A stretch of DNA of 34,680 nucleotides, taken from assembly GCA_021791395.1 (NCBI GenBank), contig JAJYWR010000012.1, positions 1 through 34,680 on the forward strand, read 5' to 3'. The stretch is from a bacterium (GTDB lineage: Bacteria; Patescibacteriota; Minisyncoccia; UBA6257; GWB1-50-10). Below are positions 1 to 8,389 of this stretch, one piece after another (position 1 is the first letter of the stretch; every line of letters starts with the position of its first letter). Made by a program: the position numbers and the translations under genes. The notes below the pieces were generated by a model. The model did no database searches. It saw nothing but the letters and a program-made list of their open reading frames with translations, and was not told the origin of the DNA.

Positions 1-761
1 TCTTTGATCCGCTGGCTTACGGTAACGTTCCGCACGTCGTTCCACCCACGCGTTTCCTGGACGATCTTTTTTCCTTCATCCAGGAGTTTTGATTGCCGAT
101 CGATCTCGAATTTGATCGCATCATGAACCGCTTTGAACGAGTTGATGTTTTTTACTTCCACTTTTGTACCGAGGCGTCCCGCACTCTCCGGTGCGATTGA
201 GATGTTCGCCTCGATCCTCATTTGGCCTTTTTCCATGTCGGCATCGGAAGCTCCGAGATACCGCAGAATTTCCTGGAGTCCGCGGGCAAAGGAAACCGCC
301 TCCTCGGCATTGTGGATGTCCGGTTCGGTTACAAGCTCCATAAGGGGTAGTCCTGCGCGGTTGAAATCAACCAGTGAAGAATTGCTGGCGTGGGCCAAGC
401 GACCGGCATCCTCTTCCAGGTGGACCCGGGTGATGCGGACACCTCGGAGGAATCCCTTTTCCACGATTGGGTGCTCGTACTGTGAGATTTGGTAACCCTT
501 CGGGAGATCGGGATAAAAATAGCTCTTGCGGTCGAACTGCGAATAATCGGCGATTATCCCCTTAAGTGCGAGACCGATCTTAGCCACCAGCTTCACTGCC
601 TCGTGATTTATGACCGGGAGCGTGCCGGGATGACCGAGGCAAATGGGACAAACGTTCACGTTCGGCCGTTCCTCATCGGGGGCATTTTTGCAGGAGCAGA
701 ACATTTTGGTCTGCGTCTTCAATTCGGCGTGAATTTCTAACCCTATGGTGGGGATATACAT
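1..761 (-). CDS. gatB: Asp-tRNA(Asn)/Glu-tRNA(Gln) amidotransferase subunit B, N-terminal part (runs off the left edge)
   Basis: Reverse strand reads MYIPTIGLEIHAELKTQTKMFCSCKNAPDEERPNVNVCPICLGHPGTLPVINHEAV..., ending at the window edge; typical GatB N-terminus. The + strand ORFs here are antisense shadows. Confidence 0.95.
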   Translation of the reverse strand, partial: MYIPTIGLEIHAELKTQTKMFCSCKNAPDEERPNVNVCPICLGHPGTLPVINHEAVKLVAKIGLALKGIIADYSQFDRKSYFYPDLPKGYQISQYEHPIVEKGFLRGVRITRVHLEEDAGRLAHASNSSLVDFNRAGLPLMELVTEPDIHNAEEAVSFARGLQEILRYLGASDADMEKGQMRIEANISIAPESAGRLGTKVEVKNINSFKAVHDAIKFEIDRQSKLLDEGKKIVQETRGWNDVRNVTVSQRIK

Positions 762-908
762 ATGGTGAAAATTTACAATTACCAATTTACAATTTTCAAT
801 CAATTTCCAAATGTTTGAAAATTCTTAAATTGCAAAATTCACTGTAAATTGAGAATTGAAAATTGATAATTTATCAGTTACTATAATACTAATCTAATCA
901 TTACTGCT

Positions 909-1604
909 GTGGCAAATTTGAGTGCTTTTGAGAAGATTTTAGATATCACGTTCAAAAAAGAGGCCTTATTGCGGGAGGCGCTGACCCATCGTTCATATCT
1001 CAACGAACACCCTCACTGGGAATGGGGCCAAAACGAGCGCCTTGAATATCTGGGCGATGCTGTTTTGGAACTCTCGGCGAGCCGCTTCTTGTTCGATGCC
1101 TTCCCGGAGTTCCCGGAGGGAAGATTGACGGGCCTTCGCGCAGCGCTCGTGAATTACCGCATGCTCTCGAAGGTTGCGTCGGAGATTTCCCTCGATGTAT
1201 TCCTCTTCATGTCAAAAGGTGAAGCGAAGGATAGTGATAAGGCGAAGGAAATCATCATGGCGAATGCCATCGAGGCCGTCATTGGCGCGATTTATTTGGA
1301 TCAAGGATACGATGTTGCCGATACATTCGTTAAAAAATTCGTTATGGCGCATTTGAATGAAGTGTTCGATGCCGGGCTGGAAAAAGATCCGAAGAGCCGC
1401 CTTCAAGAGATCGTTCAGGAGCGAGAAAGAATAACGCCGACCTACCGTGTTTTGAAGGAGGAGGGGCCGGACCATAAGCGAACGTTTTACGTCGGTGTCT
1501 TCTTCGGTGATCGTTTGGTTGAAAAGGGCGTGGGGAGCTCTAAACAGGAGGCGGAGACCGACGCGGCCGAAAATGCCATTCAAGTTTTAGAACAAACGCA
1601 ATGA
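909..1604 (+). CDS. rnc: Ribonuclease III (GTG start)
   Basis: NERLEYLGDAVLEL signature, C-terminal dsRBD (DPKSRLQEIVQ...GSSKQEAETDAAENAI). Confidence 0.96.
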   Translation: MANLSAFEKILDITFKKEALLREALTHRSYLNEHPHWEWGQNERLEYLGDAVLELSASRFLFDAFPEFPEGRLTGLRAALVNYRMLSKVASEISLDVFLFMSKGEAKDSDKAKEIIMANAIEAVIGAIYLDQGYDVADTFVKKFVMAHLNEVFDAGLEKDPKSRLQEIVQERERITPTYRVLKEEGPDHKRTFYVGVFFGDRLVEKGVGSSKQEAETDAAENAIQVLEQTQ

Positions 1605-3778
1605 CCGAACAAACGAAAATAAATTTGCTGAACCGTTTGGAGCTCCAGGGTTTCAAATCGTTTGCGGGGAAGACCATCTTCGAATTTCCGGCGAAGGTTG
1701 TCGGCGTCGTGGGGCCGAACGGGTCGGGCAAGTCGAACATCATCGACGCCATTCGGTGGGTTTTAGGCGAACGCGAAGCGAAGCAACTTCGCGGCGAAGG
1801 CTTGGAGAATTTGATATTTGCCGGGACCCCGAAGAAAGCGGCACAGGGTTTCGCCCGCGTCGATTTGGTTTTAGACAACAAGAACCGAGCTTTTCCTGTC
1901 GATGCGGAGGAAGTCGTCCTTTCGCGAAGAGTCGATCGTTCCGGAACGTCAGAGTTTTCCCTGAACGATGCGGAAATCAAATTAAAGGATCTCCTGCCGC
2001 TCCTTGCGCGGGTGCGGCTCGGCGCCCGCGGCATCATGATTATTGGGCAAGGACAGAGCGATATTTTTGTCATGAGTTCTCCCCGAGAGCGGCGGGAAAT
2101 GATTGAGGAATTTTTGGGACTTCGCGAATTCAGGATTAAAAAAAGCCAAGCGGAACGGCGGCTCGAATCAAGTCTCGTAAACATCGACAAGATCAAAGCC
2201 ATGCTCGAGGAACTTGCGCCGCAGGTTAGGGTTTTTAAAAAACAAAAGACGCGTCTGGAGAAACGGTCAGAAGTTGAAGCGGAGCTCAGGGGGCTCGAAG
2301 GTTCTTACTATTCCTTCAAGTATTCGAAACTCGACCGCGAGCAAAAAACGCTTTTGGGGCCGATTGCCAATTTGAAGATCGAACGGGAAAAACTCGAGAA
2401 AAACATCCAAGACGAAGAAAAAATCCTGAATACACTCTACAAGAACGACGATGGGTATGCCGCCATGAAGGAGTTGCGGAATCGGATGAATGCATTCGTC
2501 GATGCTGAATCGTCGAAGCAGCGCGAACTTTCCCGCATCGAGGCGAAAATGGAGATCCAAAAAGAAGCGCCGCCGTATATCTATAAACCGACCGAGCTTC
2601 ACGATTTCATCAATGAGCTGAAGGCTAAGATGGAAGCAGTACTTGCGCTCGATAATGTAACCGACATGAAAAACCGCCTTCGGGAATTAGTGGAGGGGGT
2701 TAAAAAATTCTTCTCCAAAAAGGAGGAGCGGGAAGAAATCGATTTCACCGCCGATCGGGAAAAGCTTGCCAAGGAAATCGGGGAATTGAAATCGCATATC
2801 GAAGCCTTGCGAAAGGAGGAGGAAGAAATTTCTCGGAAGGCCAGGGAATCGAACGTTGAATTTCGCGAGAAGGTCGGCATGTTGAACGAGAAGAAAAACA
2901 ACCTCTACCTTTTAGATCGGAAAACTCAAACTCTTGCGCTTCAGCGGGAAACCGTCGAAATGAAGCTCGAGGAACTGCAACGCGAATGGGCCGCACTCGG
3001 AAGAAATTTTGAAGACTTGAAGCGGATGCAAACCGGCGCTGAATTCGGCGAGAATGAACTCCGGGGAGCCGAATCGAGAATGTTACGCCTCCGGGGAGAA
3101 CTTGCTGCGATCGGAGACATCGACGAGAACATTTTCAAAGAATTTGAGGAATCCGAAAAACGGTACGAATTCTTGGAAGCGCAGCTTGCCGATCTCGAAA
3201 AAGCCGCAATCGACCTCAAGGCACTCATTAAGGATTTGGATCAACGGATCAAAGAAGATTTTAAAACCTCATTCAAGGCGATCAGCGACGCTTTTAATGA
3301 GTATTTCAAGTTGATGTTCGGCGGAGGGAAAGCGAAGCTCGTCATCGAAGAGAAGGAGCGGCAGCCATTCCTTTCGGAGGAAATGGGGGCAGAATCTTCT
3401 TCCGCCGGGGTTCCGGAAAGCAAGGAAGAACAAGAACAAGAACTTGGCGTCAATATCGACCTCAGCCTTCCCCGGAAAAAAATCACGGGCGTCGGGATGC
3501 TCTCAGGCGGCGAGAAAACACTCGTTTCCTTGGCTGCGCTTTTCGCCCTGATCTCCATATCGCCGCCGCCGTTCTTGGTTCTCGATGAGATCGACGCAGC
3601 ACTTGACGAAGAAAACGCGCGGAGATTTTCAGAGCTCATCCGGCAATTTTCGACGAAGACGCAGTTCATTGTTGTAACGCATAATCGATCGACCATGGAA
3701 GCGGCGGAGGTGCTCTACGGGATTACGATGGGGGATGATGGGGTCTCGAAGGTGCTCTCGCTGAAACTTGAAGGGTAG
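1601..3778 (+). CDS. smc: SMC-like chromosome segregation ATPase, short (725 aa), no recognisable hinge
   Basis: Walker A GPNGSGKSNIIDAIRWVLGE, signature LSGGEKTLVSLAALFA, Walker B FLVLDEIDAALDE; ATGA overlap with rnc (classic rnc-smc order). Confidence 0.9.
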   Translation: MTEQTKINLLNRLELQGFKSFAGKTIFEFPAKVVGVVGPNGSGKSNIIDAIRWVLGEREAKQLRGEGLENLIFAGTPKKAAQGFARVDLVLDNKNRAFPVDAEEVVLSRRVDRSGTSEFSLNDAEIKLKDLLPLLARVRLGARGIMIIGQGQSDIFVMSSPRERREMIEEFLGLREFRIKKSQAERRLESSLVNIDKIKAMLEELAPQVRVFKKQKTRLEKRSEVEAELRGLEGSYYSFKYSKLDREQKTLLGPIANLKIEREKLEKNIQDEEKILNTLYKNDDGYAAMKELRNRMNAFVDAESSKQRELSRIEAKMEIQKEAPPYIYKPTELHDFINELKAKMEAVLALDNVTDMKNRLRELVEGVKKFFSKKEEREEIDFTADREKLAKEIGELKSHIEALRKEEEEISRKARESNVEFREKVGMLNEKKNNLYLLDRKTQTLALQRETVEMKLEELQREWAALGRNFEDLKRMQTGAEFGENELRGAESRMLRLRGELAAIGDIDENIFKEFEESEKRYEFLEAQLADLEKAAIDLKALIKDLDQRIKEDFKTSFKAISDAFNEYFKLMFGGGKAKLVIEEKERQPFLSEEMGAESSSAGVPESKEEQEQELGVNIDLSLPRKKITGVGMLSGGEKTLVSLAALFALISISPPPFLVLDEIDAALDEENARRFSELIRQFSTKTQFIVVTHNRSTMEAAEVLYGITMGDDGVSKVLSLKLEG

Positions 3779-3986
3779 GGGTGGATTGTTTTCTCTCCCG
3801 CGGGGTGTAGGTCTCGGCTCGGATAAATCTCCCTCGCTCCTCGTCGAAATCAAGCCACGAAATATCAAACTCAACCTCGCTTTACTCAGGATTCAAACAG
3901 GCGATATTTCGTTCATTCATTTCTCATCGCTCGGGGATTTATGACTCCGCTTCAACAAACCCTCTCAAGAGAAAACGATCCACCCT
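3778..3986 (+). ncRNA. Candidate structured RNA element, copy A
   Basis: Outer stem 3779-3796/3968-3985 (18 bp, one G.U); P2 3823-3832/3933-3942; P3 ACGAAATATC/GATATTTCGT 3857-3866/3903-3912; shared motifs AACTCAACCTC and GGATTCAAACAG. Confidence 0.75.
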
Positions 3987-4044
3987 GTTTGTTGGCTTCA
4001 GCTCAAGCACCTTCTCGTTTTTATTGATAAAAATAGGTTTTTAC

Positions 4045-4072
4045 TTGACAACGGTACCCTAAAACCTATACC
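4045..4072 (+). promoter_or_regulatory. Candidate sigma70-type promoter for rpsP
   Basis: TTGACA (4045-4050), 16-nt spacer, TATACC (4067-4072). Confidence 0.5.
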
Positions 4073-4095
4073 CTATACCCTGTAGCACTAAGTCT

Positions 4096-4464
4096 ATGTT
4101 AGCCATTAAATTCAAAAGAACGGGCAAAAAGCACCAGCCCTCCTACCGGATCATTGTGATAGAGAAACGGCACAAGATCTTTGGCCGGTTTGTGGAGGAC
4201 TTAGGGTGGATGGACCCGAAGACTGGAAAGGCGGAAATAAAAAAGGAACGCGCCAAGTATTGGGTCAGCGTCGGAGCTCAGCCCACGGACAGCATCCATA
4301 ATCTTTTGGTAAGAGAAGGTGCTTTGGAGGGGAAAAAGATCCCAGTTCACAAGAAGCCAAAGAAAGAAGAAGTGAAAGCGGAAGGTGCTGTTGCGACTGC
4401 TGCTGCACCGGCGGCAGTTGCTCAAGCTCAGGAAACCCCAGTTGCTCCTGAGACATCGGCTTAA
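4096..4464 (+). CDS. rpsP: 30S ribosomal protein bS16 with Ala/Glu-rich C-terminal tail
   Basis: MLAIKFKRTGKKHQPSYRIIVIEKR...; followed by khpA. Confidence 0.94.
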   Translation: MLAIKFKRTGKKHQPSYRIIVIEKRHKIFGRFVEDLGWMDPKTGKAEIKKERAKYWVSVGAQPTDSIHNLLVREGALEGKKIPVHKKPKKEEVKAEGAVATAAAPAAVAQAQETPVAPETSA

Positions 4465-4537
4465 AATTTGATATCTCCATACAGTATAATAAAGAAAAGC
4501 AGTGAAAGGTCGGGTTTCGTGATATATCGGTAATCAA

Positions 4538-4828
4538 ATGCAAGATACGAGAGACAGAGATTTCTTGGAAATGCTCGTGAAATCGATCGTCGATCATCCA
4601 GATGATGTAAAGATTGATCGTCGTGTGGACGAGATGGGAGTGTTATTGTCGTTGCAGGTGAATCCGCAGGATATGGGCCAGGTTGTCGGCCGCCAGGGTT
4701 CAACCGCGAAGGCCATCAGGACGCTCCTTCGGATTGTCGGCATCAAAAACAACGCTCGCGTCAACCTGAAGATCGAAGAGCCGGAAGGTTCAACGAGAGG
4801 TCAGGATCGGAACGAAGAAAGGAACTAG
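4538..4828 (+). CDS. khpA: KH-domain RNA-binding protein (KhpA/YlqC family)
   Basis: Single KH domain with GQVVGRQGSTAKAIRTLLR; position after rpsP. Confidence 0.88.
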   Translation: MQDTRDRDFLEMLVKSIVDHPDDVKIDRRVDEMGVLLSLQVNPQDMGQVVGRQGSTAKAIRTLLRIVGIKNNARVNLKIEEPEGSTRGQDRNEERN

Positions 4829-4839
4829 GAAGAGAATTT

Positions 4840-4872
4840 AAAACCGCCCCGAAGAACTCAGGGCGGTTTTTG
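4840..4872 (+). terminator. Rho-independent terminator after khpA
   Basis: AAACCGCCC-cgaagaactca-GGGCGGTTTTTG. Confidence 0.85.
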
Positions 4873-5032
4873 TTGGGGAACTTATTACACTTACCGAGCA
4901 TCTCTCACTTAGGCTGTCTCCGGGGGTGATTTGCCTGCGCGAGCAGGCATCCAGGTCTTATCCTTCGCGAGGGTACTCGGCTTGTTTGGGGTGTGGGTCC
5001 TTGAGAGTCATTCAATGGTATAATGGTTTGAA

Positions 5033-5377
5033 TTGATGAATAAGCAAACCCAGAAGATGGTTGTTATGAGTGTTTTAGCGTTGGGAACCCTGCTCTCTAT
5101 TGTATTTTTCTGGAGGGATTGGATTCTAGCTGTTGTGCTTCTCGTTCTGCTTGGTTTATTAATGATGGTTATCGAGGGGAAGTGGGATTCCGTTCTTTTG
5201 TATTTTATAGCATTCATATTTGGATCTTTGTCTGAAATAGTTGCAGTTCATTTTGGTGCGTGGGATTATACGTTGCCTCAATTTGCCGGTATTTCAGCTT
5301 GGCTGCCCTTTGTATGGGGCAACGCGGGACTTTTTATGAGGAGGGCGAATGAATTTATAGTTTACTTTTTTCGGTGA
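5033..5377 (+). CDS. Hypothetical integral membrane protein (start TTG 5033 or ATG 5036)
   Basis: About 3-4 hydrophobic segments; TATAAT at 5019-5024 just upstream. Confidence 0.6.
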   Translation: MMNKQTQKMVVMSVLALGTLLSIVFFWRDWILAVVLLVLLGLLMMVIEGKWDSVLLYFIAFIFGSLSEIVAVHFGAWDYTLPQFAGISAWLPFVWGNAGLFMRRANEFIVYFFR

Positions 5378-5381
5378 TTTC

Positions 5382-6236
5382 ATGGTAACGCTATTTGCGT
5401 GGATTGCTTCCGTGATGTACGGGGTGGAAGCAATCACGGGAAAATTGACGAGCAAGCATTCTATCCAAAATCCGTGGCTTTTTAATTTCTTCTGGGCGTT
5501 CTTTATCTTATTGTTCACGGTCCCGATTGCTATTGGGAACGGTGTTGGGGTGCCGACGCAGTGGATCGACGTTGTTTTAGCTTCGTTGTGTTACGCGCTT
5601 GCGAGTACGTTTTATGTCCTTGCTCTTTATAAGGTAGACGTTTCCATTATCGGGTCGCTTTATAATTTCCGCACGGTGATTACGGTTATTCTCGGTGTTT
5701 TATTTTTGGGCGAGGTACTGACGATACAGCAGTATCTTTTCATCTGCGCGATTGTCGTTGCCGGCATGTTTATCAGTGTCGATGAGCGATTTTCAATGCG
5801 GTCTTTTTTCACCAAGGGAATAGGCATAGCGATTCTCGGTATTCTCTTCTCGGCGCTTATGGCTGTTTTCATTAAAGGGGCTGTTGCGGCAACTGGTTAC
5901 TGGAATGCGACATTGTGGATTGAGGTCTTAGGGCAAATTTGGCTCTTACCCACCATTTTCCTGTTCAGAAAAGATATCGTATCTTCGACGCCGAAGCAGT
6001 ATCTCGTTACCGCCGGGACGGCTGTTGCTGGCGTCATTGGAACATTGGCGGCGGTCAAGGCCTATGCGGTCGATGTGAGCATTTCATCGGCCATTATCTC
6101 TCTGCCATTTTCCCTTGTTATTGCGATTCTCTTTTCTGTTTTTGCTCCTGAGTTGCTGGAAAAGCATACGTCAAAGGTTTATGCTATCCGTGCCATATCG
6201 GCCGCGGTTATGTTTATTGCTGCGTTGAACTTATAA
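5382..6236 (+). CDS. EamA/DMT-family transporter-like membrane protein
   Basis: Multiple TM segments in two repeats; SIIGSLYNFRTVITVILGVLFLGEVLTIQQYLFICAIVVAGMFI resembles EamA repeats. Confidence 0.75.
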   Translation: MVTLFAWIASVMYGVEAITGKLTSKHSIQNPWLFNFFWAFFILLFTVPIAIGNGVGVPTQWIDVVLASLCYALASTFYVLALYKVDVSIIGSLYNFRTVITVILGVLFLGEVLTIQQYLFICAIVVAGMFISVDERFSMRSFFTKGIGIAILGILFSALMAVFIKGAVAATGYWNATLWIEVLGQIWLLPTIFLFRKDIVSSTPKQYLVTAGTAVAGVIGTLAAVKAYAVDVSISSAIISLPFSLVIAILFSVFAPELLEKHTSKVYAIRAISAAVMFIAALNL

Positions 6237-6243
6237 TCTCAGT

Positions 6244-6864
6244 ATGACCTTCCATATCATAACTTTGTTTCCAGAAGCGATTGAAAATTATCTCCACGCT
6301 TCGATTTTGGGGCGGGCGGAGAAAAAGAAGATTATTAAATTCCATCTGGTGAATCTCCGGAAGTTCGGTTTGGGGAAGCATAAGAAAGTGGATGACCGGC
6401 CGTTTGGCGGAGGACCCGGGATGGTTGTGCGAATCGAGCCGGTTAAGAAAGCAATCGCCTCGGTCAGAAAACCGCAAGCGCGCGTGATTTTGTTTTCGAC
6501 AAGGGGCAAAAAGTTTATGCAGAAAGACGCCAAGCGCCTCGCGAAATACCGGGATCTTGTTTTCATCTGCGGGCGGTATGAAGGCGTCGACGAGCGGGTA
6601 GCAAAGCATCTTGCCGACGAAGAAATTTCCTTGGGAGATTTCGTGCTTGCGGGCGGAGAATTGCCAGCGCTCATGGTAACCGAGGCCGTGAGTCGGCAAT
6701 TACCCGGCGTTCTTGGAAAATATGAATCCCTCGAAGATATCAAGGGCTCGTATCCGGTCTATACCCGCCCGGAAAAGTTCGGCAAATGGAAAGTGCCCGA
6801 GATACTTTTGGAAGGCAATCATAAGAAGATAGAGGAGTGGCGGGAAAAACAAGGGAGGGGGTAG
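6244..6864 (+). CDS. trmD: tRNA (guanine-37-N1)-methyltransferase, short C-terminus
   Basis: DDRPFGGGPGMV, ICGRYEGVDERV, DEEISLGDFVLAGGELPALMVTEAVSRQLPGVLG motifs. Confidence 0.96.
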   Translation: MTFHIITLFPEAIENYLHASILGRAEKKKIIKFHLVNLRKFGLGKHKKVDDRPFGGGPGMVVRIEPVKKAIASVRKPQARVILFSTRGKKFMQKDAKRLAKYRDLVFICGRYEGVDERVAKHLADEEISLGDFVLAGGELPALMVTEAVSRQLPGVLGKYESLEDIKGSYPVYTRPEKFGKWKVPEILLEGNHKKIEEWREKQGRG

Positions 6865-6895
6865 TGCCGGTAGGGGGGTGTCGCTGAATCGTGTT

Positions 6896-6924
6896 TTGAC
6901 AATTCGTATCGGTTTTTGTACTAT
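6896..6924 (+). promoter_or_regulatory. Promoter upstream of rpsB
   Basis: TTGACA (6896-6901), 17-nt spacer, TACTAT (6919-6924). Confidence 0.65.
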
Positions 6925-6937
6925 AAGGGGTACTTCT

Positions 6938-7642
6938 ATGTTGACCATTGAAGATCAGGACAAGATCGTGGAAATGGCCCAATCGGGCATTTTTTACGGC
7001 CATAAAAAAACAAAGACCCATCCGCAGATGAAGAATTTCATCGGAGGCCGGAGGAATGAAATCGAGCTTTTGGATCCGGAGGCAATGGTCCAAAGTTTCA
7101 ATAAATCCGTTGAGTTTTTGAAGGGGAAGCTTCAGAACGGGGGACTTGTTCTCTTTGTTGCGACGCAGCCGGCCGCCAAAGAACCGGTCCGCGCAATGGC
7201 TGAAGAATGGAAAATGCCGTTCGTCGATTTTCGATGGCTTGGTGGGACGCTTACGAATTTCGGCGTCATACGGAAGAGGATTGATCACTACGAAAGTTTG
7301 AAGTCAAAGAAGGAATCGGGAGATCTCGCAAAGTATACCAAGAAGGAGCAAGCTCAGTTTTCCAAAGAGATTGCAAAGCTTTCGAGAAATTTCAATGGCA
7401 TCAAAAATCTCACTCGGCTGCCGGATGTCATTTTTTTAGTTGATACCATGCTTCACAAGACTGCCGTTGCAGAAGCAAATAAACTCAATATTCCGGTCGT
7501 TGCTATTATGGATACCGATGACAATCCGGATTTGATCCGATATCCGATTCTGGCAAATGACCATGCGAGAGCGAGCGTTACGTTCGTTTTGGATCTTTTG
7601 AGGGGTGAGATAAAGCCGGGTACGAGCGAAGGACATGAGTAA
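6938..7642 (+). CDS. rpsB: 30S ribosomal protein uS2 (start moved from ORF-track 6878 to ATG 6938)
   Basis: GIFYGHKKTKTHPQMKNFI, DFRWLGGTLTNF, PVVAIMDTDDNPDLIRYPI; the upstream ORF extension overlaps a good promoter. Confidence 0.95.
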   Translation: MLTIEDQDKIVEMAQSGIFYGHKKTKTHPQMKNFIGGRRNEIELLDPEAMVQSFNKSVEFLKGKLQNGGLVLFVATQPAAKEPVRAMAEEWKMPFVDFRWLGGTLTNFGVIRKRIDHYESLKSKKESGDLAKYTKKEQAQFSKEIAKLSRNFNGIKNLTRLPDVIFLVDTMLHKTAVAEANKLNIPVVAIMDTDDNPDLIRYPILANDHARASVTFVLDLLRGEIKPGTSEGHE

Positions 7643-8078
7643 CAACGATATCGTAAAACTGAGGGAACAAACAGGGGCGGGTGTTATGGAGTGCAAGCGG
7701 GCGCTTGAAGAAGCAAAGGGGGATCTTGAAAAAGCCGCAAGTATCATCAGGGAACGGGGGCTCTTGAAAGCAGAATCGAAAAAAGAAAGGAAGACCGGTG
7801 CAGGGCTTATTTATACGTATGTTCACAATGATCGCGTGGGGGTTCTTATGGAACTCCGCGCCGAAACCGACTTTGTGGTCCGTTCCGAGCCGTTCAGAAT
7901 GCTTGCCCACGAGCTTGCCATGCAAATAGCGGCCATGTCTCCGGAAGATGTCTCATCACTTCTCGAGCAGCCTTACATTAAGAACGAATCCACGACCGTC
8001 GGCGATTTCATCAAGGAGACGATGGCAAAAGTGGGAGAAAATATCGCAGTGGAGAGATTCATCCGCTACGAAGTCTAA
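7635..8078 (+). CDS. tsf: Elongation factor Ts, short form (147 aa)
   Basis: IVKLREQTGAGVMECKRALEEAKGDLEKAASIIRERGL; ELRAETDFVVRSEPF; 8-nt overlap with rpsB. Confidence 0.93.
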   Translation: MSNNDIVKLREQTGAGVMECKRALEEAKGDLEKAASIIRERGLLKAESKKERKTGAGLIYTYVHNDRVGVLMELRAETDFVVRSEPFRMLAHELAMQIAAMSPEDVSSLLEQPYIKNESTTVGDFIKETMAKVGENIAVERFIRYEV

Positions 8079-8389
8079 TGTTCCGTTTTATCGTTCAAAC
8101 TCTCATTATGATCGCGCTGGCCTTTCTGGTCTACCTTTTGGCGGAAGCATTGCCGCGGGTGACCGACGAAGAAATCGATGTTTTGAAGGCTCGGCGATCA
8201 AGCCGACTCGTCGGCTACGTAGAACGGAGTGATGAGGCTTTAAAATCGTTTACTGAAAAGTTTTTGCGGAAAGCCAAGGTGTGGCTCCTTCAGCTCAACA
8301 ACTTCATAGAAGCAAAACTCAGCAAATTCAAGAAAGATACAGCGAAGGCAACGGTATTGCCGGGCGAGGAAGAGAAGAAGGAGGGGTAG
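8078..8389 (+). CDS. Small membrane-anchored hypothetical protein
   Basis: N-terminal TM (FIVQTLIMIALAFLVYLLAEAL) and charged C-terminus; start overlaps the tsf stop. Confidence 0.65.
   Translation: MFRFIVQTLIMIALAFLVYLLAEALPRVTDEEIDVLKARRSSRLVGYVERSDEALKSFTEKFLRKAKVWLLQLNNFIEAKLSKFKKDTAKATVLPGEEEKKEG

Noticed and set aside
133-740. + strand ORFs 133-495 and 489-740
   Set aside because: Antisense to gatB, which has clear protein-family similarity on the minus strand.
1540-2202. 220-aa minus ORF and other minus ORFs across smc (2267-3874)
   Set aside because: Antisense shadows of smc; low-complexity Arg/Ser-rich translations with no recognisable domain.
3889-3900. GGATTCAAACA motif in the three elements as a tRNA T-arm (either strand)
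   Set aside because: No acceptor, anticodon or D-arm around it; the motif is embedded in a different nested-stem structure in all three copies.
6878-6937. N-terminal extension of rpsB in the ORF track
   Set aside because: Overlaps a TTGACA-N17-TACTAT promoter; ATG 6938 gives the expected uS2 N-terminus.
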